NCBI GenBank assembly: GCA_043820045.1
Contig: JBDREF010000476.1
Span: 1 to 10,468 of the forward strand
Direction: 5' to 3'
Origin: JBDREF01 sp043820045
Lineage (GTDB): Bacteria; Planctomycetota; Phycisphaerae; Sedimentisphaerales; Anaerobacaceae
DNA length: 10,468 nt
Part shown: positions 1 to 4,977 of the stretch, in pieces
Position numbering within the stretch: position 1 is the stretch's first letter
How the letters are laid out: the number at the start of each line of letters is the position of its first letter
Made by a program: the position numbers and the translations under genes
Notes under the pieces: model-generated
Databases searched by the model: none
What the model was told of the DNA's origin: nothing
What the model saw: only the letters and a program-made list of their open reading frames with translations

Positions 1-93
1 TTGCGATTGATCTCAGCTGTATTGATGGAGACCGATGAACGATGGCTCACTGGAAAACGATATCTGAATATGAACGCTGGAGTGAACGACTGA
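1..93 (+). CDS. IS256-family (Mutator-type) transposase, C-terminal end only
   Basis: The first 30 codons of the window form an open frame ending in TGA at 91-93. They read RLISAVLMETDERW followed by TGKRYLNM. This matches the conserved extreme C-terminus of IS256-family transposases, whose usual form is (R)LxSAxLMExxExWxTGxxYLNM. These are DDE enzymes that move the element by a copy-out circular intermediate. The catalytic D, D and E residues would lie upstream, outside the window, so whether the gene is intact cannot be judged. The short ALMEI-like helix and the YLNM ending are the only evidence, but they are distinctive for the family. The gene converges on the AT-rich hypothetical gene to its right and suggests that this side of the window is a landing zone for mobile DNA. 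Confidence 0.75.
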   Translation: MRLISAVLMETDERWLTGKRYLNMNAGVND

Positions 94-150
94 ACCGCCT
101 ATGCAAAATGAAAGAATTTACAGACAACTTCTTGCGTAGCCTTACTTACA
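94..150 (+). mobile_element. Probable right end of the IS256-family element
   Basis: About 20-40 bases after the transposase stop there is AGAATTTACAGACAACTTC (around 111-130). IS256-family terminal inverted repeats often carry a GTGTAAATTC-like core, which in this orientation would read GAATTTACAC. The resemblance places the element's right terminus somewhere near 125-150. The matching left end and any target duplication are outside the window, so the exact boundary is inferred only. Confidence 0.4.
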
Positions 151-180
151 CCTACACCTTTACTTAAACCTTTACTCTTT
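139..180 (+). repeat. Short degenerate CCTTTACTTAAA / CCTACA pyrimidine-rich repeat
   Basis: The stretch is strongly C/T/A biased and built from imperfect 6- and 12-base units: CCTTACTTACA, CCTACA, CCTTTACTTAAA, CCTTTACTC. G is almost absent from this strand. It lies between the IS end and the stop codon of the minus-strand hypothetical gene. It does not form an obvious hairpin. It may be slippage-generated spacer DNA or part of an insertion scar. Confidence 0.45.
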
Positions 181-184
181 TTAT

Positions 185-196
185 GTTAGGCATTAT
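185..196 (+). repeat. Left arm of 12-bp inverted repeat flanking the hypothetical gene
   Basis: GTTAGGCATTAT here is the inverted counterpart of ATAGTGCCTAAC at 1004-1015, with 11 of 12 bases matching. It overlaps the stop codon and last codons of the minus-strand gene. The first seven bases fit GTTRRRY. On the coding strand this reads GCCTAAC directly after the gene, where an integron cassette would have its inverse core site. Confidence 0.55.
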
Positions 197-977
197 GCAT
201 GTCTTTGTTCTTGGTAAGAATAACGACGGATATTACTTCTATCACCGTATTTGAATCGGCTAGCATTTGTGCGTGAAACATGACTGGTCTTGAAGCATCA
301 GAATCCGAATAAGAGTGGAGGAAAGCACCGCAAACTGAGCGAATCGAAGCTTGATCATCTCGCAACTTGTCGATACTCTCAAAATCTCCTGCAATCAGCA
401 GTTCGGATATCTTTGTATCATAGTCCTTATGTCGTTGAACATTTTCTGGAATTACATTATACGGGGGGACGTAAGGTGGGATTCGATGAGCTAATGCGTC
501 ACGATAGTTCTTAGCGTAGTCACCATACCAAGCCCTAATTCTCTCTGAATTCAGATATTGCTTTGTTCTCTCAGGGAAATGCTTCATCGTATGTTTGGAG
601 AATAAACCAACACCGCGCCTGCCACCTTGAATTTTGTCTTCAAGGGAATTCTCAAAAACGAAGACCCAAGCGACATTGTCGAGTAGTCCGTATATATTAA
701 TTGTGAATGCGTGGAGATTGATTTCTAGGTTACACGTTTCAACATCTGTCAGTAGATCCTCTCTGGAGACAGGGAAGATATCGAAGACATTTCTTATACT
801 TCGATGCAGTACGCCGAGACGTCGACATATTCCATGGAGTAGATACTCTTGTGCTCTATCGGATTCTAATGTAGGTGCTAGCTGGAATAACAATGTCGTA
901 CGCAGTTCGATGAGGTTATGTACAACCTTTCTCTCTTCGCGTGTAATTTGTTCAATCTGCTCAGCAGAGTAAATCAT
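186..977 (-). CDS. Hypothetical protein, possible HEPN-like all-alpha protein
   Basis: I do not recognise a named family with certainty. The 263-residue product has no signal peptide or clear membrane segment. It is rich in predicted helix: charged helical N-terminus at 1-60, then LHAFTINIYGLLDNVAWVF at 89-107. The most telling piece is YRDALAHRIPPYVPP at 158-172. It contains R159-x4-H164, compatible with the Rx4-6H motif of HEPN nucleases and nucleic-acid binding domains, and the preceding helix has the right amphipathic look. HEPN proteins often act as RNases in toxin, abortive-infection or related systems, but no partner gene lies next to this one. The coding DNA is in the low 40s percent GC where sampled, well below purE and the MEMO gene, which suggests horizontal acquisition. 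The ATG at 977 lacks a strong Shine-Dalgarno. A plausible promoter lies just upstream. Confidence 0.75.
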   Translation of the reverse strand: MIYSAEQIEQITREERKVVHNLIELRTTLLFQLAPTLESDRAQEYLLHGICRRLGVLHRSIRNVFDIFPVSREDLLTDVETCNLEINLHAFTINIYGLLDNVAWVFVFENSLEDKIQGGRRGVGLFSKHTMKHFPERTKQYLNSERIRAWYGDYAKNYRDALAHRIPPYVPPYNVIPENVQRHKDYDTKISELLIAGDFESIDKLRDDQASIRSVCGAFLHSYSDSDASRPVMFHAQMLADSNTVIEVISVVILTKNKDMHNA

Positions 978-1003
978 CTATGCACGTCTAAGTTTACCGA
1001 TTG

Positions 1004-1015
1004 ATAGTGCCTAAC
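1004..1015 (+). repeat. Right arm of 12-bp inverted repeat flanking the hypothetical gene
   Basis: ATAGTGCCTAAC is the inverted copy of 185-196. On the coding strand of the hypothetical gene it reads GTTAGGCACTAT, 27 bases ahead of the ATG. That is where the first bases of an integron cassette (GTTRRRY) would lie. No folded attC stem is visible beside it. Confidence 0.55.
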
Positions 1016-1019
1016 TATG

Positions 1020-1047
1020 TTTATATGGTTTCCGCATAACATTCCAA
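1020..1047 (-). promoter_or_regulatory. Putative sigma-70-type promoter of the hypothetical gene
   Basis: On the minus strand TTGGAA (1047-1042) and TATAAA (1025-1020) are separated by 16 bases. The -10 box matches the consensus at five of six positions and the -35 at four of six. Transcription would start near 1012, giving a leader of about 35 bases before the ATG at 977. AT-rich DNA produces such matches by chance, so this is tentative. Confidence 0.35.
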
Positions 1048-1194
1048 ACCTATCGGCACAAAGCAAGAAAGCACAAGGTACGACTTTGCCGTTTCAGAGC
1101 TATTATATCCGCTATGTTCAATTATAGATGTGTCTGCCTTTTGAGCAAGGATGAAAGGGAAAAGAACGAAGATTATTTATTGGGGAATTAAAGG

Positions 1195-1267
1195 GATCAG
1201 GCTTATCAGGCAATCAGGGGGACGGACTATCAGGGCATCGGGTTATCAGGGGACCGGCGTATCAGGA
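1195..1267 (+). repeat. 8-bp-period TATCAGGG tandem array
   Basis: TATCAGG begins at 1204, 1228, 1244 and 1260, with ATCAGG at 1196 and 1213. The spacings are 8-9 or 16 bases. Between 1228 and 1267 perfect TATCAGG(G/A) units alternate with degraded units such as CATCGGGT and GACCGGCG, so the basic period is 8. The array does not keep a reading frame, and I see no fold or promoter in it. Confidence 0.8.
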
Positions 1268-1282
1268 AGGAAATGCCCTTTT

Positions 1283-1421
1283 TTGTCATGCTGAGCCCGT
1301 TCGGCTGCGCTCAGGGTAAACTCCATCGAAGCATCCGGCTGCGAGCGATGATTTTCTTTCGTTTGTGTCCAGACCTCTCCGCTCCGGGCCGCCGCTGGCA
1401 GACCTTCGGTCGAGATGACAA
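1283..1421. repeat. 139-bp palindrome-ended intergenic element
   Basis: The stretch starts TTGTCATGCTGAGC and ends GGTCGAGATGACAA, so its termini are inverted copies (TTGTCAT versus ATGACAA). Inside, CTGAGC (1291-1296) and GCTCAG (1309-1314) form a perfect 6-bp stem around a CCG-TT-CGG mini hairpin. CGGCTGCG occurs twice. GTCATgCTGAGC...GATGACA elements of this shape are familiar non-coding dispersed repeats in many bacterial genomes and are often mis-annotated as short ORFs. They are presumably non-autonomous and moved by a transposase elsewhere. Confidence 0.6.
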
Positions 1422-1428
1422 GTATTCA

Positions 1429-1468
1429 GAATCCGCGTTTATTCGTGTTCATTCGTGGTTAATTAACC
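1429..1468. repeat. ATTCGTG direct repeat with terminal palindrome
   Basis: ATTCGTG occurs at 1441 and 1451 in 10-base units (GTTTATTCGT, GTTCATTCGT). The stretch leads into the perfect palindrome GGTTAATTAACC at 1457-1468. The pattern CCGCGTTTATTCGTG...TTCGTGGTT resembles a widely dispersed intergenic repeat of bacterial genomes. It abuts the 3' end of purE, but the palindrome is AT-rich and has no T-tract, so I do not call a terminator. Confidence 0.5.
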
Positions 1469-1480
1469 TGACGGCCGCGG

Positions 1481-1981
1481 TTAATTTATGGCGGAGTCTT
1501 TTTCTATTACCTTCTTTTCCTGGTCCTTCTTGAAATCGGTGAGCTTTTTGCGGAGCTTTTCGTCCGAGAGGGCTAAAATCTGCACGGCGAAGATGGCGGC
1601 GTTCTTTGCTCCGGCCTTGCCGATGGCCATGGTCGCAACCGGCACGCCAGGCGGCATCTGAACCGTGCTCAAAAGGGCATCCATCCCCCCAAGCGAACCG
1701 GCGTTCAACGGAACGCCGATTATCGGCAGTGCGGTTTTCGCCGCCAAAGCGCCGGCCAGATGTGCGGCCATACCCGCGGCGGCGATGATGACCTTTACGC
1801 CGTTTGCGGCGGCGTTCTGGGCGAATTCGGCCGCAACCTCCGGCGTGCGGTGGGCTGAAATTATCCGAACTATTGGCTCAATACCGAAAGAGCCGAGCTG
1901 CTCGATGCAGTTTTGCATTACCTCCATATCGCTGTCCGAGCCCATTACCACCGCTACCGGAGCCGTTTTTTCAGATACCAT
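1481..1981 (-). CDS. purE: N5-carboxyaminoimidazole ribonucleotide mutase (class I PurE)
   Basis: PurE moves the carboxyl group of N5-CAIR to give CAIR in de novo purine synthesis. It works downstream of PurK in the cytoplasm as an octamer. The 166-residue product has the family signature in order: GSDSD (14-18, phosphate loop), SAHRTP (42-47, with the catalytic His44), AAAGMAAHLAG (67-77), GVPLNAG (89-95) and the class I stretch MPPGVPVATMAIG. Length and motifs are those of a complete class I enzyme. The ATG at 1981 is preferred because GAGAAGAG precedes it at good spacing. An in-frame TTG six codons upstream would put the start before that Shine-Dalgarno. No purK is adjacent, so purE stands alone here, divergent from the MEMO gene. 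The C-terminus has a lysine-rich tail (KKDQEKKVIEKD) beyond the core. Confidence 0.95.
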   Translation of the reverse strand: MVSEKTAPVAVVMGSDSDMEVMQNCIEQLGSFGIEPIVRIISAHRTPEVAAEFAQNAAANGVKVIIAAAGMAAHLAGALAAKTALPIIGVPLNAGSLGGMDALLSTVQMPPGVPVATMAIGKAGAKNAAIFAVQILALSDEKLRKKLTDFKKDQEKKVIEKDSAIN

Positions 1982-1982
1982 A

Positions 1983-2010
1983 TTGTTTTCTCTTCTCAAG
2001 GGGTTACAAT
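1983..2010 (+). promoter_or_regulatory. Putative promoter for the small ORF and MEMO gene
   Basis: TTGTTT (1983-1988) and TACAAT (2005-2010) are 16 bases apart in the purE/MEMO divergent region. A start near 2017 would leave about 20 bases before the small ORF's first ATG. It overlaps the translation start of purE, so the two directions may interfere. This is prediction by eye only. Confidence 0.35.
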
Positions 2011-2036
2011 ATTGGGCAGTTTCAGTCTATGCAGCA

Positions 2037-2141
2037 ATGATAATGGTCCGGTGCCCCGAATGCAAGTTCAAATACGATATGGTTTACGGGCCGGAGTTCC
2101 GTAGTTGGGCGGAATGTGGAATGGAAGCCCCCGTCGGCTAA
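2037..2141 (+). CDS. Small CPEC zinc-knuckle-like ORF ahead of the MEMO gene
   Basis: A 34-codon ORF reads MIMVRCPECKFKYDMVYGP and continues to WAECGMEAPVG. CPEC looks like the first knuckle of a zinc ribbon. The second knuckle is incomplete: a single Cys-Gly replaces the expected CxxCG. Its stop TAA overlaps the AAGGAG that serves the next gene, a classic coupling arrangement that argues for translation. Against it, the ORF is short, has no Shine-Dalgarno of its own, and could start at 2037 or 2043. It may be a real mini zinc ribbon, a decayed remnant of a longer one, or a leader peptide. I do not know a function. Confidence 0.4.
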   Translation: MIMVRCPECKFKYDMVYGPEFRSWAECGMEAPVG

Positions 2142-2153
2142 GGAGTGTCGAAT
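2139..2153 (+). promoter_or_regulatory. Ribosome binding site that decides the MEMO start
   Basis: AGGAG at 2141-2145 lies 8 bases before ATG 2154. The alternative in-frame GTG at 2145 falls inside this Shine-Dalgarno, so ATG 2154 is the likely start. The upstream small ORF terminates within the same site. Confidence 0.7.
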
Positions 2154-3029
2154 ATGCGAACGAGAAAACCGATTGTTGCCGGCCAGTTCTACCCTGGCCA
2201 GCGCGACGCCTGCATCGACGAGATTAACGAATGCCTCGATGCGATTGCCATAAGCGAATCGCTGCCCAAGACGATAGTAGCGGGTATTGTTCCGCACGCC
2301 GGCTGGGCGTTCAGCGGCCCTCTGGCCGCAGCGGTGTTCCTTGCGATAAGTCAGCAGCACGAGAAAGTCCATACATTCGTGATATTCGGTGCGGCCCACG
2401 GCTACTTCGGCGCCTCGCCGGCCGTATGCGACAGGGGCAGGTGGGAAACGCCGGCCGGGGAAGTCCTCGTTGACGAGGAACTGGCCGACGCCGTACTGAG
2501 TACCGCCCGGGCGGCCAGCAATCCCGACTCGCACCTGTGCGAGCACAGTATCGAGGTGCAGGTTCCGTTCATACAGTATCTGTTTGCCGGAGCGAAGATA
2601 CTGCCGATTCTCGTTCCCCCCACGGAGCAGGCCGTTCCTTTGGGCGAAGCAGTCGGTGAGATTATCAGCGAAAACGACGACAAAAAGATAGTCTGCATCG
2701 GCTCGACCGATTTGACGCACTACGGCCCACGATACGGCTTCGTGCCCATGGGAGGGGGCAAGACCGGTTTGGAGTGGGCACGGAACGTAAATGACCGGAA
2801 GTTCATTGATCTTGCGTTGAAGCTCAGGGCGGACGATTTGCTCGCCGGTTCTATCGAAAGCGGCAACGCCTGCGGTCCGGGCGCAGCGGCGGCAACCGTT
2901 GCGGCCGCGAAGAAGCTCGGTTCCCGGCACGGCCTGCTGCTCGCGCACACCACCAGCAACGACGTGATGCTACAAAAGATGGGCACCACCAGCGCCGACT
3001 CAGTCGGCTATGCCGCAATCGTCTTCTGA
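2154..3029 (+). CDS. MEMO1-family protein (AmmeMemoRadiSam system protein B)
   Basis: The 291-residue product spans the whole MEMO fold, which is related to extradiol and LigB dioxygenases. Conserved pieces are AGQFYPG (9-15), VPHAGWAFSG (47-55, with H48), GAAHGYFG (79-86, with H82), EHSIEVQVPF (130-139), STDLTHYG (184-191, with D186 and H189) and NACGPG (238-243, with C240). H48, H82 and C240 line up with the metal-binding H49, H81 and C244 reported for human MEMO1. In bacteria and archaea the family is named for its co-occurrence with AMMECR1 and a radical SAM enzyme. Neither is present here, so the partners must be elsewhere or absent. The protein is cytosolic, with no signal peptide. The biochemical role in bacteria is not settled, and redox or metal chemistry is only inferred from the fold. 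Confidence 0.93.
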   Translation: MRTRKPIVAGQFYPGQRDACIDEINECLDAIAISESLPKTIVAGIVPHAGWAFSGPLAAAVFLAISQQHEKVHTFVIFGAAHGYFGASPAVCDRGRWETPAGEVLVDEELADAVLSTARAASNPDSHLCEHSIEVQVPFIQYLFAGAKILPILVPPTEQAVPLGEAVGEIISENDDKKIVCIGSTDLTHYGPRYGFVPMGGGKTGLEWARNVNDRKFIDLALKLRADDLLAGSIESGNACGPGAAAATVAAAKKLGSRHGLLLAHTTSNDVMLQKMGTTSADSVGYAAIVF

Positions 3030-3219
3030 TCGTCGGGTTAGAACCGGCAAGCGGCGCTTTACAATTCCGCGTTCGACCGAAGGCGAAAAAAAATCTTCAA
3101 AATTATGTATTTTCCACAATTGACTTCTGCCTCCAAAGGTGTACTCTGCTGGTTAGGTGGGCGGAAAAGTACGAGAGTATTCAACGAACAAAGCGACTTC
3201 TACAAGGAGATCCTTACTT
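3030..3219. other. Intergenic region before the metallopeptidase operon
   Basis: The region is 190 bases long. The left part has GC-rich DNA with only a weak TTCG/CGAA hairpin before an A8 run. This is not a convincing terminator for the MEMO gene. The right part, from about 3087, is AT-rich and precedes a promoter-like sequence. No small gene is visible. Confidence 0.5.
3120..3147 (+). promoter_or_regulatory. Putative promoter of the metallopeptidase / MBL operon
   Basis: TTGACT (3120-3125) matches the -35 consensus at five of six positions and follows an A/T-rich block resembling an UP element (about 3086-3118). The best -10 at the right distance is TACTCT (3142-3147, 16-base spacer), which matches at only three positions. 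Transcription from here would give a leader of roughly 70 bases. Confidence 0.4.
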
Positions 3220-4977
3220 ATGGCGACTCCTAAGACCCGAGAAATGACCATCATTGCCCAAGACCCTTCCGTCAGGGATTCCAACGGAAAGATTCTCAGG
3301 ACGAAGATACGTATCCCCTACGAGAAGCTGGGGCCGGGCCCTCGCGGGTATCGCGTTCATGTCGTGGATTATGATTCTGCGCAACGCGTGTTGTACAGCA
3401 CTTATGAGTCTAAGGACGACGCGGACGAATTCGAGAAAGCTTCCGACAAGGAGCTGTGCGGGAATCCGGGCTTTCATGCGCAGAACGTTTATGCGATCGT
3501 TATGCGGCTGCTCGCAAGATTCGAAGCCGCGTTAGGTCGTCGCGTGTCCTGGGGTTTCGGGGGTCATCAAATACATGTGGTTCCTCACGCGTTCGCCGAA
3601 GCCAATGCGTACTATTCAGACGATGAGCGAGGCTTGTTCTTCGGCTACTTTCCGGGCAAGGATAAGAAGCCCGTGTTCACGTGCCTCTCGCACGATGTCG
3701 TAGCCCACGAGGCCACTCACGCCCTGCTCGACGGCCTTCGGCAGTCATACACGCTGCCGTCCCATCCCGACCAGGCGGGGCTCCACGAGGGCTTCGCCGA
3801 CATTATCGCTTTGTTGTCTGTGTTTGGATTGCGGGATGTAGTTCGCAAGGTGCTGACCAAAGCCGGCTCGAACGGCAAATTCGTTCCGGGAGACAGACTG
3901 AAGGCTGAGAATTTGCGCAAGAGTGTGCTTATGGGTATGGCGGAGGAATTCGGACAACAGGCCATCAGCCAGCCTCGTGCCGATTGCCTGCGGAGAGCGG
4001 TTGACAAGCCGCCGAGCAAAGGCGCACTCGAGGACGTTGACTATGAAGAATGTCACATCAGAGGCGAGATTCTCTCGGCGGCGGTGCTCAATTCGTTCAT
4101 CGATGTCTGGACGACTCGCCTGGATAGCTGGGTCTCCAGGGGAGATGAGAATGTGCCTGTTGATCACGCCGTAGAAGACGGGTGCGATGCCGCCGAGCAG
4201 TTACTCACTATGTGTATTCGGGCCCTGGACTATTGCCCGGTGACGGACATCACGTTCGGCGATTTCCTATCCGCCCTGCTTACCGCCGACTTTGAGGTTT
4301 TGCCTGATGATGGCAAGTACAAGTACCGGCGGGTCCTGACCGAGCAGTTCGCGCGATGGGGCATAGAGCCCCTGTCGGGAAAGAAGGCTCAAGGGAAGGA
4401 AGGATTCGTGCGGGAACCGGGTGCCTGGGAGCCGCCGGACTGCGATGAGGAGTTGACTTATGAATGTGTTCACCGCGAGTCTCTCGAACAGAATCCTGAC
4501 GAGATATTCCGGTTTATCTGGGAGAATCGCGACCAGCTTAAGATATATGAGGATGCATATACGCGGGTCATATCGGTCCGGCCCTGTATGCGCGTTGCGC
4601 CCGACGGTTTCGTTCTCAGAGAAACCGTTAGTGAATACCGGCAGGTGCTGGATACCACTGCGGACGATTTGCCCAGGGCATGCGAGGGCATGGAGAAACC
4701 CAAAGGTATGCCGGGCGAGACGCCCGTTCGCATCCACGGAGGCGGCGTGCTCGTATTCGATGAGTTCGGCCACCTCAAGTACCATATCCGCAGCAGGATC
4801 GACAATCCCAAACGGCAGAATCGTCGGCTGGGATACCTCTGGCGCAATCGTGTTCACGACCGGCTCGGACGTTATGGGTTCAGCGATGGCTCGCCGAGAG
4901 GCCAGCGTTTTGCTTTAATACATGACAGGCGTGACGGCAGAATAGAAAAACGTGGAGAATGGAATGGCTCGAAATAG
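3220..4977 (+). CDS. Thermolysin-like (M4-like) zinc metallopeptidase, cytosolic, with extra C-terminal region
   Basis: The 585-residue protein holds a gluzincin core. HDVVAHEATHALLDGL at 158-173 supplies the HExTH zinc site (H163, E164, H167). LHEGFADIIALL at 188-199 supplies the third ligand E190 and D194, equivalent to thermolysin E166 and D170. CHIRGEILSAAVLNSF at 278-293 resembles the thermolysin segment around catalytic His231, here H279. All key residues are present, so it should be active. Unlike secreted M4 enzymes it has no signal peptide or propeptide. Residues 1-110 form an uncharacterised lead-in. Residues from about 395 include a GGGVLVFDEFGHLKYH block (507-522) of unknown role. 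AAGGAG (3204-3209) lies 10 bases before ATG 3220; an in-frame ATG at 3157 lacks such a site. The stop overlaps the next gene by 14 bases, so the two products are coupled. The substrate is unknown. Confidence 0.85.
   Translation: MATPKTREMTIIAQDPSVRDSNGKILRTKIRIPYEKLGPGPRGYRVHVVDYDSAQRVLYSTYESKDDADEFEKASDKELCGNPGFHAQNVYAIVMRLLARFEAALGRRVSWGFGGHQIHVVPHAFAEANAYYSDDERGLFFGYFPGKDKKPVFTCLSHDVVAHEATHALLDGLRQSYTLPSHPDQAGLHEGFADIIALLSVFGLRDVVRKVLTKAGSNGKFVPGDRLKAENLRKSVLMGMAEEFGQQAISQPRADCLRRAVDKPPSKGALEDVDYEECHIRGEILSAAVLNSFIDVWTTRLDSWVSRGDENVPVDHAVEDGCDAAEQLLTMCIRALDYCPVTDITFGDFLSALLTADFEVLPDDGKYKYRRVLTEQFARWGIEPLSGKKAQGKEGFVREPGAWEPPDCDEELTYECVHRESLEQNPDEIFRFIWENRDQLKIYEDAYTRVISVRPCMRVAPDGFVLRETVSEYRQVLDTTADDLPRACEGMEKPKGMPGETPVRIHGGGVLVFDEFGHLKYHIRSRIDNPKRQNRRLGYLWRNRVHDRLGRYGFSDGSPRGQRFALIHDRRDGRIEKRGEWNGSK

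Larger units (their letters stand above)
978..1480. other. 503-bp gene-free stretch made largely of repeats
   Basis: No convincing coding region is present. From left to right it holds an inverted-repeat arm and a possible promoter, AT-rich DNA at 1048-1194 in which I see nothing recognisable, an 8-bp-period array, a 139-bp dispersed-type element, a TTCGTG repeat and a perfect 12-bp palindrome, GGTTAATTAACC (1457-1468). It separates the low-GC accessory gene from purE and probably marks the boundary between acquired and core DNA. Confidence 0.7.

Noticed and set aside
1009..1140. Complete integron attC site upstream of the hypothetical gene
   Set aside because: Only the GTTAGGC core is present. 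No second core site or long imperfect stem could be found within about 130 bases.
1195..1267. CRISPR array
   Set aside because: The repeat unit is only 8 bases, without unique spacers of regular length, and no cas gene is present.
1457..1468. GGTTAATTAACC palindrome as purE terminator
   Set aside because: The stem is short and AT-rich, with no loop and no following T-run.
1273..1533. 86-codon plus-strand ORF
   Set aside because: It translates the 139-bp dispersed repeat and the purE 3' end. Such repeats commonly give spurious short ORFs.
1665..2036. Upstream extension of the small CPEC ORF into purE
   Set aside because: This part is antisense to purE. Only the last 34 codons fall outside it and carry a motif.
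2022..2948. 308-codon minus-strand open frame opposite the MEMO gene
   Set aside because: It is antisense to a clear MEMO-family gene. Its translation is Arg/Gly-rich with no recognisable motif, typical of a GC-rich shadow frame.
3080..3095. A8 run after a TTCG/CGAA hairpin as MEMO terminator
   Set aside because: The run is A rather than T on the transcribed strand, and the stem is only 4 bp.
3157..3219. Upstream ATG/GTG start for the metallopeptidase (21 extra residues)
   Set aside because: There is no Shine-Dalgarno before 3157, and the extension is Ser/Thr/Arg-rich without motif. AAGGAG precedes ATG 3220.
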